Shown: positions 1-12,560 of the stretch, one piece after another
Layout: each line of letters begins with the position of its first letter
Numbering within the stretch: the stretch's first letter is position 1
Assembly: GCA_954871525.1 (NCBI GenBank)
Contig: OX940870.1
Coordinates: 8,463,501 to 8,527,500, forward strand
Origin: Parietaria judaica
Lineage: Eukaryota > Streptophyta > Magnoliopsida > Rosales > Urticaceae
Direction of reading: 5' to 3'
DNA: 64,000 nucleotides
Notes under the pieces: generated by a model
The model's database searches: none
What the model saw: only the letters and a program-made list of their open reading frames with translations
Told to the model about the DNA's origin: nothing
Position numbers and translations under genes: made by a program

Positions 1-85
1 CGACGCACACAAATTTGAGATATAAATTCGGATTAAACGGCGAAAATGAGTGACACCCACGTCGCCAAGACCAAGAATTTCTCAC

Positions 86-1138
86 CTGCTTGCGAGCTCT
101 GGACCTGGCCGCGGACTCCCGGTTCTTGATCATCCTCCTCTGCCTTCTCTCCACCACCTTCTCCACCGTCCCGCACTTCCGCCCCCGCAGCCCGCCGTTG
201 AACACGAACGGCACCGGCGACACCGACGACGTGTCCCCGTTGCTCTTCATCCCGTCCGACGACATCTGGTTCGCCGGCGACCCCGACGCCGCCGCCATCG
301 CCGCCCCCAGCCCCATCATCCCCATCGCCCCGCCGCCCTGCTCGCCCATGCCCAGCATCCCGCCCCGCAGCGCGTGGGGGCTGCTCATCTGCTGCGGCGG
401 CGCGTACGCCACGCTCACCGCCTGCTTCGGAAAGATCTGCTGCGGAGACTGCAACTGGGGCTGGTTCGATCGAACGCCGTTCACGCTGAGAGGCAGATTC
501 GCGGCTTGGATCGAGATCTGATTCGCAGTGGGCTCCGCGATCCGGTTGTTCATCAAGCCCTGACCGTGACCGACTCCTAGATTCCCGTTCCCGAAGAACC
601 CGTTCCCGTTTGGTGGCTTCGAAGCGAACTGATTGGCGTTGTTGTCTTCGCGAATCACCCCTGCTCTGACCAGGAACTCCTCCAATGTGACCTCCCCTAG
701 GGTTTGCTGCCTCTGGCTCTGAGGGAGGTTGCTCACGGCGGCGCCGTTCCCGTCCTTGGAGAGGTTCCTCCACACCTCGTCGACGGTCTTCTGGCTCAGC
801 GTGCGAGGCAGAGTCAGCGACCCCTGCCTCTGCAGAGGCGTCGCCGGGGTCCCGGCGATCATCCCAGCAGGTACGGAGGAAGATCCTAGGCCGGTGCCGG
901 TGCCGGCCACGGAGGCCATGGATTGAACCTCCTCGGCGCTCCAGATGCTCTTGAGAAGCTCGTCCATGTTCATGGAGCCGAAGTCCTTCCCCAAGCTCCC
1001 TCCAATGGTGGTCTGAAACTCCTCGAACGTCAGCGAGTAAATCGACGTCTGCCGCATCAGCGAATTGTTCCCCGGAATCAGCGAATTGTTCCCCGGCGGA
1101 TCGCTCCCGAAACCCTTGAAGTTCATATTCGACCCCAT
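86..1138 (-). CDS. ABF/AREB-type group A bZIP transcription factor, first coding exon (gene continues past left edge)
   Basis: The exon encodes 351 codons and ends at a GT donor (intron begins at 85). Group A bZIP factors bind ABRE elements (ACGTG core) in the nucleus and mediate abscisic acid and drought responses after SnRK2 phosphorylation. Visible landmarks are the conserved phosphosite blocks RQTSIYSLTFEEFQ (about residues 29-42), MNMDELLKSIW (about 56-66) and LTLPRTLSQKTVDEVW (about 102-117), then QRQQTLGEVTLEEFLVRAG, a Gln/Gly/Met-rich middle, and the basic region MIKNRESAARSRARKQ at the very end of the exon. The leucine zipper must lie in the next exon, outside the window. The start MGSNMNFKG was chosen because the conserved blocks follow in frame; Met5 is an alternative. 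A small in-frame duplication (PGNNSL twice) lies near residues 16-27. The block order looks closest to ABF2/AREB1, but I cannot fix the paralogue. Confidence 0.93.
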
Positions 1139-2100
1139 TTCTCCTCCCCGAGCTTAAAACCTTATTAGTATTCCTCCAAGAACACAGATTTCTGCACAGA
1201 ATTCCACCTCAGATCGAGGCAAAACTGAACTGATCACTGATAATTCGTTGTCTCCAATCACAAACAGCGACTCGTGATTCAAGCTTCAAAGCTCAACCTT
1301 CCAGTCCAATCCCATTCCCGAATCCCGACTACGTGAATCGAGCTCACAACTCCATAACTCTGAACTAAAATCCAACAAAATAATTAACAAAAAAAAAATT
1401 AATTCAAAATAAATACACTATTGATGAATCAAAATCCAACTAAAATCAATTGAAAGCAGACGTTGAAGTTGAACACACACAAGTGATCATCTTTGGACTT
1501 TAAGAGTAAGCAAAAAAATTTAATTAAATAAAAATATAAGGAAAACTAAGCTGAGAATATTGATGCCGTTTTTACGTCTACCTTCTATTTCTTTTTCGGG
1601 TATTTCTGAGATTTTTCTGTTTCTGGTGGCTTCTCTCTCTCTTTTTTTTTTTTTTTTTTTTTGTGTCTAGTCCTTAGGCTTCAGCAGAGCTGCCAAATGT
1701 CCACTGTCCTTTGCTGCTGGGTTAATATATACACGGCTTTTCACAATTATTTAATTCCGGACCACTGGAAGGTGGGGCCCCTAAATCATTTAAAACTATT
1801 TATCTCCCCGAATAAAATAATACTAATAATGCGAGGGGGATCACTGATCACCTTCTCTTAAACGTGGGCTCCTCTCATTGGCTGGGAGGTTTTGATGCGA
1901 CATCGCCCAATCACGGCTTGCGAAGTGGGCAGATCTCAGCCGTCCGTTCTGTGGTGATTGGAGTAGTGGCGCCGGATAAGCTTTGCGGCTTAAACTGCGC
2001 CTGTGTGTAATACGCTCTCGGAGAGAGAAAGAGAGAGAGAGAGAGCTTGCGTCTGACAATTGGCGTCTCCGGGCTCCGGCGAATGGTGTGGCTTGACTCA
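1139..2100 (-). promoter_or_regulatory. Promoter and 5' UTR of the ABF/AREB-type gene
   Basis: On the minus strand this stretch carries, in order toward the gene, a CT-rich tract (about 2020-2045), several CCAAT motifs, an ACGTG ABRE-like core (about 1862-1866), a TATATATT box (about 1724-1732), an A-rich plus GA-rich tract (about 1632-1662) and the start codon at 1138. A transcription start near 1690-1700 is inferred. A 5' UTR intron is plausible for this family but its ends are not certain. An ABRE upstream of an ABRE-binding factor would fit autoregulation, which is inference. Confidence 0.45.
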
Positions 2101-2818
2101 CACTTATTGTTTAGTTTATAATTGAATAAATTATTTATAAATTTACATTTATTTGATTTAGTTGTCAAATTTCACAAAACAAAACGCAAATGCCAATTTC
2201 TTTAATATATTGTAAATTTAGTTAACAATGTCATTTGTTCTCATGAATATATCTAATAATGCGAGAAAATGTTTATTGACTAAGTCTAAGAGAATAATTT
2301 CATTAATAATTCAAGTAATCTAATTATGTGGTGGCTAATGCTGTGAATATAAGGAATTAAACTTTTTTTTTCTTTTATTAATTATGAATAAATTTATAAT
2401 GACAATTGATAATGCTCCGGAATTTTCATATAAATGTATCTTCGGAGTAATGAAAGGATTAACGCAAAAATAAATAATGAAATAATGTTTTATGGTGGCA
2501 TTTTCGTCAAAATGAGGTACTTTCGTGCAACGCTTGATGCACGTGAAAAGCAATATGCCGACAGTACAACACACAGACCTTTTTGTGTTTGTGTTGGAGA
2601 TTCACATGCATAAATTTAATAAAAAAAATACGAAATTCACTTACTGAGTGAATTAGTTAAATCATGTATGTTTTAAAGTTGCTCGATCACATTTTAAAGT
2701 TACACAAAATCCTAGCTTTTTAATTATCATAAAAATTTCTTTGAATTTAAATGACTTTTTGAACCGCAATAAAAGTTGACATGTCTTGGGTTAGGACATA
2801 TTTCCTAATGGTATTAGG
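2101..2818. other. AT-rich intergenic DNA
   Basis: No coding exon, RNA gene or clear repeat structure recognised. Short open stretches here have no recognisable domain. Confidence 0.6.
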
Positions 2819-3021
2819 TTAGTAATGTATTTTTTAATTAAAGATGGAGGTTCGAAATCTTGTTTAGTGAATTTGAATCCCAGTTAGGTTAGCACCCAAA
2901 GAACACAAAGTAAGAACCGAGGCTCATAATAATATAAATAAAATATCAAAGATTACAAACGAAACCAAAAGAGAAGAGAATTATCGAAACCTAAAGTTCT
3001 CTCTCGAACAAATGTCATCGT

Positions 3022-4630
3022 TTACAAAACACGAAGAAAAATCCGGGTGCGAAGGCCACCAATGATGACCCAATTTTGAGCCCCAAAACTAGCTAATGTG
3101 TCAGCTACTCTATTTCCTTCTCGGAAGATATAAGAAACTTTGAAATTGATGACATCCACATATCGAATGCATTTGGACCAGCGAGCCCGTAACTTCCAAG
3201 GAACCGAACTCGATTTCTTCTGGAAAAAAATGAACGACGTATGTAGAATCACACTCGAGCCATATGTTTTCCCAGTAATATTCCATAGCCTTTTCCACCG
3301 CAAATATTGCAGCCATCACTTCAGCTTCATACGCGTAGCGGAGTCAATATGAAAAGAGAACGAGCCATGAGGAAATCCACGACATGTTCTAAAAATGCCT
3401 CCAGCTCCCGCCACTCCCGGGGTGCCCATAGAAGAGTCGTTCGTGTTGCATTTCAACCACATTGTAGGAGGTAACCGCCACACAACACGAATGATTCTTG
3501 GAGCTTCTCTGAGTTGAATGTCAATGCCGAAAATCTTCAAAACTCTGAGATCCTCCAAGGTGCTTCCCGTCCCCAACTTGAAAAAATTTGACTCCTTAAT
3601 AAGTCGCCAAACATGTCTTAAAAAAGCGTGAATGTTAGGGATCTCATCATCAAATACACATGCATTTCTAGTTCGGCAAATTAACTAAATTGTTGAAATA
3701 ATAGCAGTATTCCAGAGCTCAAAAACCTGGGGGTTTAGATTAACTGAAGCGGCGTGGGAGAGTAATAAGGCTAGGGACACTCCTCTATTAACAGGTTTAA
3801 GAAAAATACTAGAAATAGCAGATCAAACCGAACCAGCAAAATTGCAATGGACAAAGATATGGTCAGAGTCTTCCACCTGATTATGGCAAAAACGACACAT
3901 AGAGGCTAAAGAGAATCCTTTTTTCTGCAAAATTAGCTCCGTTGGGAGGAAACCTAAGAAATCTCTCCAACAAGTAATTGACCTCGATGGCGGGAGAAAT
4001 TCTTTCCATAAAAACTTTTTTCCACTGAGAAAACAATTATGGTTAGAGCAAAATTTATTATACAGGGATTTGACCATCGTTATGGGGTTTCCAGACACAC
4101 GCATCATATGGTTCCTCGATAAATATGTAATTCCTGATTTCGTCTGAGAGTGTGGTCGACAAGTTCAAGGGCAAATTCCAATTATCATCAACTCGGAAAT
4201 CAGAAACTTTAGCCGTGAGATTGGTTCTATTTTGCAAAAGAATGTTTTCTCTATCCGCTACACAAGGATACAACAAATTATCAAGCCAAAAGTTCTTAAT
4301 AGATCGTTTATTTATCAACCAAACAACATTATTAGAACAAAAGAGTTACAAGGTTTCAACGATCGCCATATGGAAGATGAAATTGCGCTAGTTCTCAATG
4401 AACCGTTGTCATTAAAGATTCGATTTTTCATTAGATTCAACGGGAAAGAACTTGAGCTTATGAATTGCCAAGAAAGCTTTCCCAGCATGGCTTTGTTGAG
4501 CGCACTCAAATTCTTCACACCGACGCCACCATCTGAAATAGAAAGACAACATATATCCCAAGGCACAGTTACCAATTTTCTACAATTAATTGAGCCCGAC
4601 CAAATATAGTTTCTCACAGATTTTTCCAAT
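3022..4630 (-). pseudogene. LINE ORF2 zf-RVT and RNase H regions (broken)
   Basis: Around 3823-4107 the minus strand reads LGFLPTELILQKKGF and CRFCHNQVEDSDHIFVHC, a Cys/His motif of the zf-RVT type seen downstream of LINE reverse transcriptases. Around 3022-3576 two overlapping frames hold RNase H pieces: WLKCNTNDSSMGTPGVAGAGG, then LECDSTYVVHFF and REGNRVADTLASFGA. Stops and frameshifts separate them. Together they show the element once had the usual RT, zinc finger and RNase H order. Confidence 0.8.
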
Positions 4631-4743
4631 TTCGATAAAAGAATTTTTGGCCAAGCATATACAGAGAAAGAGTGGAGAAAAGAACTTTGAACTACTGAGT
4701 TAACAAGAGTGATCCTACCCGCCGGAGATAAGGAAGAGCCTTT

Positions 4744-5639
4744 CTAATTAGCAAGCTTGCTCAAGATTTTATCGGCAACCGGTTGCAACCATTTTTTCCT
4801 TGGAGCACCTTTAAATAAAGGAACTCCGAGATAATGAAACGGCAATGAAATTTGTTTAAACTTGAGCGAATTAACAATGATAAGCTTCCTATGGTTACAT
4901 ACTTTATCGCTAAAAGTAACACCAGATTTTGACCAATTAACAACTTGACCCGAAAGAGAAGAGTAGATATCCAAAACCTCAGTGATAGAGCGCACATTAC
5001 TTTTAGTGGCCGCACCAAGTAATAGAACGTCATCCGCATATAGTAAATGAGAAGTGAAAAGAGTATTACCAGTGTATCTTATAGCTTTCCATTTATTGTC
5101 CTCCACATATTTGCTAATAAGCCGACTTAGGAAGTCCTCAGCGATTACAAATAGAAGAGGTGACAAAGGATCTCCTTGACGAACACCTCTTTTGCATTTA
5201 AAATAACCTTTGGGCGCACCATTTAGCATGATGGATATTCTAGCCGACGAGAAAATTTCAAGAATCCACTCTCTAAACTTTAAAGAGAATCTGAAAGCTT
5301 CCAAAACATCAAGAACGAAGTCCCAATCCATAGTATCAAAAGCTTTCCTTATATCGATGTTCAATGCCATATTACCACCAAAATGCTTTTTATCCAACAC
5401 ATTTATTCCTTCAGATGCCGCCGCGATACAGTGAGAGATGTTGCGCCCTTGACAAAGCCAAATTGATTCTTAGACACTATACCAGTTGCAATGGTCGAAA
5501 GTCTGTCCACCAGAATTTTTGTAATTATTTTGAAGCAAAAGTTGCTCAAAATAATTGGTCTGAAGTTATCGATTTCTACAGCTTCTTTAACTTAACTTTA
5601 GGGATGAGTACCATTAATGGGACAATTTCTACCGGGGGC
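4744..5639 (-). pseudogene. LINE ORF2 reverse transcriptase domain (broken)
   Basis: The longest open stretch (4744-5400, 218 codons) shows the LINE reverse transcriptase signature: DIRKAFDTMDWDF (palm motif A), RGVRQGDPLSPLLF (motif B) and LLYADDVLLLG (catalytic YADD motif C), then HYLGVPLFKG. Upstream to 5639 more homology follows (FRPIILSN, QFGFVKG) but with frame shifts and a stop, so the domain cannot be made intact. It would copy LINE RNA at the target nick; this copy is dead. Confidence 0.88.
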
Positions 5640-5653
5640 TTAGTAATGTATTT

Positions 5654-7000
5654 AAGATATCTTAAAACAGATAATTAAAAGTAGAGAAAGGCATAACAAG
5701 AAAAGGACAAGGAGTAGTAAATGCAATTCAGACTAGGACCAACGAGATCCTCTTTATTTTTTATGCTTTCTATTCTATGCCATTGACACATTATTTGTTT
5801 ATTTTTAGCAATTTTAAATTACAAATTTAATCTTTTTTTTTTAATACGAGTTCAATTAAGATAATTGACGTTGATTCAAAATTTTCAAGTTTACGTAAAA
5901 TGGTTGATCTTCTTGGAAATTATTTATTACAATATATTTGAGTTTGATTTTGTATATTTTCTTATGAGATAATTAATGTATTTTTGTTGCTTATTATTAA
6001 TGTACTTGAATAATTTTTATTTTTTTGAACTTAGGAGTTTTTTCTCTCATAAATTTATTAAAGAATGCCACTGAACGACGTATATGTCTTATTTTTTAAT
6101 TAATATCACGCAATTTTAGTTTTGATCTTAAATAATACAACTATTTTTGTTTGAATTTAAAATTTTGTCAAAAGCCATGAAAATTATCTGAGCACGAAGC
6201 ACTGACAATTTCAAAGCCGACCCTCCGTATAAAAATAGTGTTTATAAATATTTATACTTATGAACTTGATCATCAATATCCTTTAATATCTAAATTCCAT
6301 AAACAAAACTCCCCAAGTAATTTTCTTAGGGAGCAAAGAAACTAAAGATATTCAATATGAAGCAAATATAAATTTAATAAAAATGGCCCTAAAAGGGAAA
6401 TGATATTATCCAAAAAGTCTACATCTATGTTATACTATTACCATGGAAATCGACCCTAAGAAGGAAAGAAAGCCAGAAAAACATAACCTTAGTTTAGAAC
6501 TTTGACAATAATAAATTATCCAGTTATATTATAATATTATTATATTGGCGAAGCCACGGGGTAGGTGTCACGTGGAGCTCATTGGCGATGCGCGTGAAGA
6601 ATTCAGGCCTTACTTTCCTGCAATTATGTTCCCCGGGCTGGGCATAAATAGATATGGCAACTATATAATTATTATAAAGTTTATATATATTTAATCAAAT
6701 TAAAGTAAGTAATATTGGAAGAATCAAACTACTTAGAGAAGAATTGGAATTGGGTCACTCTCCAATATCTAGACAATTACAATTGGGCCAAATGGCAGTT
6801 ACTTCATATTTTTTAAGGATTTTTTGGATATTGATTACTGTTAATGTCGAAAAATAGATCAACATTAAAGCGGCCTGAGTCTCGATTTCGGGCTGAGCCA
6901 AATGTCCGTGTAGCGGTCGGATCGGGCTTAAAGTTTGATTACCCGCCTTCTTTGATATGCTTAATGACATAAAAAAAACGGGGTTTGATAATATTTGATG
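5654..7000. other. AT-rich intergenic DNA with an isolated G-box
   Basis: No gene recognised. A palindromic G-box core CACGTG lies at 6569-6574 within a locally GC-rich, promoter-like patch (about 6545-6660) followed by a TATA-like GCATAAATAG. No coding exon I can recognise follows on either strand. Confidence 0.5.
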
Positions 7001-8030
7001 CCGGACATCGTCCTTTGTAACGAGGCTGCCTACGTACCCGTTTTAACAGGATCAGGTCATCATGTAGTTCAATGTGAGCTTTGAGAGCTTTTATCGCTCT
7101 AGAGAGTGTTTGAGTGAAATGTGTATAGTTCCGAGTTCGAATGGGATCGGATCCGTTTTCCTGAGTTTGAAGCTTCTATTTATATAAGGATCCAGTGGCT
7201 TCTAAGCAATTTAAATTAACTTTATTAAGCCTCCGGGCAATTAAGTAATTATTGTGAAAAAGTAAGCACGCTCGTTTAAGCGCGCCCATTTCCAAGGAGC
7301 CCATTTCAAGGGTGCTCATTTTTAGGGCGCTCATTTCTAGCGCGCTATTTCTAAGGAGCCCATTTTAAAGGCGTCCATTTAAAGCGCGCCTATACTTTTT
7401 GGGTTTTTTTTATTATTTTGGGACCTATTTTTGGGATAGGCAAAAATACCCATAACAATTACGTTTTTTTTTTCTTAAATCTCAGAAAGGGTAAATTTTG
7501 TTTATTTTATAATCATTGGAACATAATTAAGGGAAATTTCCGAAACGGGAATTCGGTATATTTAGGTTTCGAGATCTGTTAAGGACCATCGTAACTATGT
7601 TGGACCCATCCGGACCCAATAAAATAATTATGTAGAGTTAAAAATTAATAAGATTAATTATTATTAATGACCTATTTAACTTGATAAAAGATCATTAGGT
7701 CATTCTAATCCGTGTCTATAAATACACAACTCATTGTTCATAATTAGAATATGAAACCCTATATCCGAGAGAGAATTTCGTGGCTTCCCCCTCTCCTAGC
7801 TCGCAAGTTCGTATCCTACCCGGTTTAGAGATCGTGCCACCATTCATCCACCAAAAAAAGCTTATCAGTTTGACGAGGTGGTTTTCGATTTGCACACAAC
7901 AGAGTTCCCACAGCGATGTGGTGGACGAGACATAGGCTCGACATTGGAAGAAGTTGTGATTTTAAGCCAGACGCTGCCCAAAGCCGCGCACACTCTAACA
8001 AATTTCGGGCAGAAAATATCAGTAGAAAAA
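7000..8030. repeat. Probable retroelement-derived (LTR-like) segment
   Basis: The stretch has GC-richer blocks foreign to the flanking DNA, a block with the wording GAGGCTGCCTACGTACCC (about 7022-7040) that I associate with plant LTR retrotransposon ends, two TATA-like sites (TATTTATATAAGG near 7175; TATAAATACA near 7720) and a 15-bp minisatellite. I could not find paired LTRs, a primer-binding site or a target duplication, so the exact class and ends are unknown. Confidence 0.35.
7266..7393. repeat. Degenerate 15-bp minisatellite, about 8-9 units
   Basis: Consecutive 15-mers such as GCGCGCCCATTTCCA, AGGAGCCCATTTCAA, GGGTGCTCATTTTTA and GGGCGCTCATTTCTA follow each other with a CCATTT/TCATTT core; one unit has lost a base. 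The array lies inside the LTR-like segment. Confidence 0.8.
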
Positions 8031-9240
8031 AGTAGTAAAAGTTTGGTAACGTTTTGAAACCGAATGATTTTGAATCTTATTTTTTTAACATTGGCGGAAT
8101 TAGGAATTACATACCGATGATAGATTTATTTTTTTTACCAAAAATTATAATTAAGGAGTTTATGTTTTCTTTTCATTAAGAATCAAGGGGGTGAATATAA
8201 AATTTAGAATCTAAGTGTTTTTTTTAAGGGAGAGTTTTAGCCCCTTCCTCTCATAATTTACTTCCGCCATTGTTTTCTAAATCGGAAATTCCGGTTCATA
8301 AATTATACTGTTTGGTTATGTTTTAATTTGGAATTGGTATTTTAGTTTTTGTTTTAAAAATTATTAACTGCCAATATATTGACCATAAATTTTATCAATT
8401 TATATTGATCAAATTTGATTGGAAATTTTATTAAAACATTATTTAAATAAAGGTTGTAAAAAAAAAAAAACCTGAAAAACTGAATTGTGGGACCAAAAAC
8501 CTTGTTAACGAAGACCCTTAAGACCGAATAATAGCGTTTGGGTCCATAAAACAAGGTCTTCAATCCATTTGGACCACATTGGGTCTTCAATATTCGGTTT
8601 CGATTGTGAGAACAGATACCAAAGACCCATTTTTATCGAAGACCTTATTTAACTATTAACTTTTATTTTATGATAAATTCATTAAAAAAAAGGTAACATC
8701 CACAATAATTAATTTTATTTCTAGACAATTGTTTTCTTTCGTATTTTTTTATGGTTGTTTAGGATTTTAATGTTCGTAGATTTTTGTTTTCACTTAGGTT
8801 ATTAACGTATTCAATGTCATCAATAAAAGACAAGCAATCGTTTTTTACAAATAGTTATTTCCCGGTGAGCAATAAGTACATTTTATGCATTATTTTACAT
8901 AAAAATAGATGAAGATAAAGTTCTACTATGAATTGACTCTAATTAGGTCCAAAACTGAATCAATGACCGAATTTCGTTCTTAAACAGGGTTTTCGGTACA
9001 AATGGTTCTTGCTCTAAAAGATAGGGTCTTCGGTTTTAAATTTTAAAAACCGAATAAGAGGCTCCACGTATTTTTAATAGTAAACCGATACATAAGACCC
9101 TGTTGTACAACCCTAATTTAGATATGGTTTTTCGTATTTACCATAGACTAATATGGCATTAATTGTTTTTATCTAAAAAAGAATTACAATAGTACATACG
9201 ATACAAATAGTACAGTACAGTAACCGAACACACATGTGTG
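8031..9240. repeat. Intergenic DNA with a possible terminal-inverted-repeat element (about 8451-9114)
   Basis: Both ends are enriched in words such as GGGTCTTCGGTT and its complement AACCGAAGACC. The right end ACAACAGGGTCTT (read inverted) is echoed at 22430-22450 as CCGAAGACCTTGTTGTACAA, so this is a dispersed repeat. The inverted ends are imperfect and no target duplication is clear. No transposase is present. Confidence 0.35.
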
Positions 9241-10930
9241 TGTATAGATCAAGGTTTAAATGCCACGGCGTGCTGTTTGCCTGCCATTTTTTGAAGATAT
9301 ATGCGGAACGAAATCCCCTAGAAGTCATTGTTGTTTTTCTAAATTCCGCGGGTATGTCGCTGGAATGTACATATTCCTTACTTTTCTATCGTGCTAGGCT
9401 ACTTTTCTATCGTGTATAGCAAATTTTTCTCGTTTTCCACGAAAAGCTTGATGGAAATCTCATAGTGAGAGCCTAATTTTTCTATTTGTCGGATTTAGGG
9501 TTCTTTTGAAAGTTCCATCAATTTTTTTTTTGTTAAATCCAATTTTATGGTTAATTTTATAGGATAATTATTGTGTATTAGTGTTAATATGGTTGTTGTC
9601 CTCTAGATCTATTAAGTTATGGTCAATTTTCTTCAATGACTTTGAATTGAATTTTTTTATTTTTAATCTTGAGTTTAAAGTTTGAATTTTTTATCTTGAT
9701 ATTGAATGTTGATGATCTTGAATTCTTCGTGTTGTCGACATTAATTTATCGTTTAGTAATTATTAAGTTATATTAGTTGATTAGTAATTATTAAACTATA
9801 TTAGTTTATTCAATAGTTAATTGATCATTAGTAAGTTTAGGGTACTTTGGGCATGGTTGATTTAGTTTAGGATTTAATTGAATTGAATTATGTTGTTAAG
9901 TTAAATGATTTAATTATTATAGATTCAGTTGATCTTTAATTTTAATGTGGGTTAATAATTTTAAGTTAATTAATCATCAATTAGTTTTAGGGTTTAGTTT
10001 AGAGTTAGGGTTTATAGTTAGTTTAGGCTGAAATATTTTATGATATAATTTGTTTTACTTATGAGTGTGTTTTCTTGGCAAAAAATATTTCTTGGCTACT
10101 CTTTATTTTTCATAATTTTTGTCGATATTCTCTTCGGCATGCGCTATACCTGTGAAAATATGCGGTATATTTGCACCATGCAGTTTTTTTATTTTTTTGG
10201 ATTTGCCCGTGAGCGTGCGCCTATGGGTACGCGGAATGATCTTAAAATGAAAGAAGCGTTATCGAAAGCATTTAACACCGTGGCGTGTGTATATAAATAT
10301 ATCCTTACAATATCTTCTCTTCTGCAGAAAACTAGACTTGAAAGTTGAAAGTCAAAGAGAAAGTAGTCCTTTCATGGTAAAGAAACAGTGAAACAGTAAT
10401 AATTGCGGCCGTAGCAAACACATATAGATGTAGCTTGATCGACCGTACAATGTAGCTGCTTCTCGTCAGTTTTCTCCGATATTCTCGTTATATTTTCTGT
10501 CACATCATATCAAACCTTTTGTTTTACATTTTATACTGAGTTCTTCGTTTCTATCCTCTTCCTCTCTGAATGTAGAACATCTTTACTAATTACTACCCTT
10601 TATAATATCATTTCCTGTGAAGATATTATAAACTAAATAAATTCATTAGGTAGACCCGATTTTTTTGAACCTTTTGAATCTTGAATGGACTCGGCCTAAA
10701 ACGATTTATTAATAGAATAAGCAATAGCTATTCCTTGGAAAATGAGACAACTATAAGTTTATGTTACTAATAAACTAATGTTACTTGGCCAAAAGAAGAA
10801 GTTTCATGAATAAAGGTTGACATATATATAATGGTTATTATACTAATAGCAAGATGACAATTAATTTGTTGTCTTCTAGCTAGTTTAGTGTGGAAACTTC
10901 AAGCAATTTTTTTGGGTTGCATTGTTTTTA

Positions 10931-10961
<31 letters not shown>

Positions 10962-11972
10962 GTAATTAATCATTTCATACATATTATAAGTTGTTTAGTT
11001 GGAAGGGCAATGTTATAAAAAAAAAATATATGTATATATATATTATAATTAGGGGATTGCATTCGGCGGGATAACCAAACCTACCGAGTTGCAATCCACT
11101 GGTGGGCTAGCGAGCCCGTCTTGGTGTTTCTTTATTTGTGCTCGGTCTTTTTATGGGAACGGGCTATCGGTGCAAAATTTGCCTAAATCTTCAAATCAGT
11201 GAACGATTAAAGCAAATGAAATTGAAAACTTGACACTGGAATTATATTGATTCACTTTCAGTGTATTAGGTACGCCCACTTGCCACTTATAAATCTCAAT
11301 CCATTCTCTCTCTCTCTCTGCGCGCGCGCGCTACAATTCACACTCAATGACGGCTGCAAGCCTTATAAGTAAAAATAACCCTAGGGTACATGTGAAAAGT
11401 TTAAGATACCCTCGCACATAGCGGTGTAATCATTTTCAACTTTTAACTACTTTGCGTAGGGTCCGGTAGCATTTCCGTGTAGGTTAAACTTCACACTAAC
11501 ACTTGCGAGTTGGAAGGAAGTGTTTAATTCAAACAAAGTACTAAAGCATATAATTCTTGGCATAGACAATAAGTCTAAGTATCCTTGTCTATAGAAGCTA
11601 GATGTAATATTATTCTAGTCGGCCTCACGAAACCCGTTATGGCAGCAAAATGAAACCCTTATAAACGGAATCCGCGGGCACTTTTAGAATGGATTACATA
11701 CCCAATTCCCTCTTTTAAATAATTATTTCATGGAAAAAATTAAAAGTTTGTAAATTCATTTGAAAAGTTTTTGAAAAAATATATATTTAAATGCATAGAT
11801 AAGCAAATTTGCATGTGGTCAAAATCCGAATGAGTTGCGGCAAGTAATGGCCAGTTGGGGCTTTTTGTAAGAATGACTTTAAATGAGATTTCATTAAAAA
11901 AAAAAAATATCTCCTTCGGCACTATTCATATTTCTTAAGAGAGGGTATTTAACAACTTTTTTTATATTTTCC
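9241..11972. other. Intergenic DNA with microsatellites, no gene recognised
   Basis: The stretch holds an (ATT)n tract near 10929-10960, a (CT)n(GC)n tract near 11305-11331, and words resembling the left end of the hAT family described at 11981 (CAAGGTTTAAATGCC at 9249), perhaps a decayed copy. Open stretches at 9234-9419 and 10061-10348 have no recognisable domain. Confidence 0.5.
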
Positions 11973-12560
11973 TTGAAAACCAAGGTTTAAAATGCCGCTT
12001 GCCGTTTTCGTTTCGAATTTTTCGTTTTACGGATATATCGCTTGCCGATGGGTATGTCGATGGGCAAATGGTAAAAAAAGGGCATGCCGTTTACCGGATT
12101 TATCGCATTTTTCGAATGGGCATACCGCTTGCCGATGGATATGCCGACGGATATTCTGTAAAAAAATTTGAGTATTTAAGCATGATATTTATATAGGTTC
12201 AAAACTACATATTTAATACATACAAGACATAATTGTATACAACAAAACACATTTGTAACTTAAATATGTAGGTGTGAAATGTATAATGTAAAATCACATT
12301 ATTAGTTGAAGTGTATAATATTAAGTCAAATTATTATGTGAAGTGAATATGTTAAGTGTGTTATAATAAGTGAATATGCATGTAAATTGTGTATGTATGT
12401 TAACAAATTTATTATTAGTTGAAGAATATAATATTATATATTAAGTGTATATGTATGTTAAGTGTATAATATTATTTGAAGTGTATAATATTAAGTTAAT
12501 TTATTAGGTGAAGTGTATGGTATGTTAAGTGTGAATGTGTGATATTAGTTGAATAACAAA

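Larger units (their letters stand above)
2833..5639 (-). mobile_element. 5'-truncated LINE (L1-type non-LTR retrotransposon) with 14-bp target site duplication
   Basis: Read on the minus strand it contains the C-terminal half of a LINE ORF2: reverse transcriptase, a zinc-finger domain of the zf-RVT type, and a C-terminal RNase H domain in several broken frames. The identical 14-mer TTAGTAATGTATTT lies at 2819-2832 and 5640-5653, exactly bracketing the homology, which identifies the insertion ends. The 5' end falls inside the reverse transcriptase, so endonuclease and ORF1 are missing, as is typical of abortive target-primed reverse transcription. The 3' end has only a short A-rich tail. Confidence 0.85.

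Noticed and set aside
33..773. Long open frame of 246 codons rich in Arg/Gly on the minus strand, and plus-strand frames at 50-580
   Set aside because: They are out-of-frame shadows of the GC-rich ABF exon. The bZIP frame carries all the conserved blocks and ends at a proper splice donor.
1841..2168. Minus-strand frames of 85-86 codons upstream of the ABF gene
   Set aside because: They overlap promoter motifs and a GA repeat, and have no recognisable domain.
7266..7393. Repeated units resembling a CRISPR array
   Set aside because: The units are directly adjacent 15-mers without unique spacers, in a eukaryotic genome. It is a minisatellite.
9830..10025. TTTAGGG-like words suggesting an interstitial telomere repeat
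   Set aside because: Only a few scattered, irregular copies; no tandem array.
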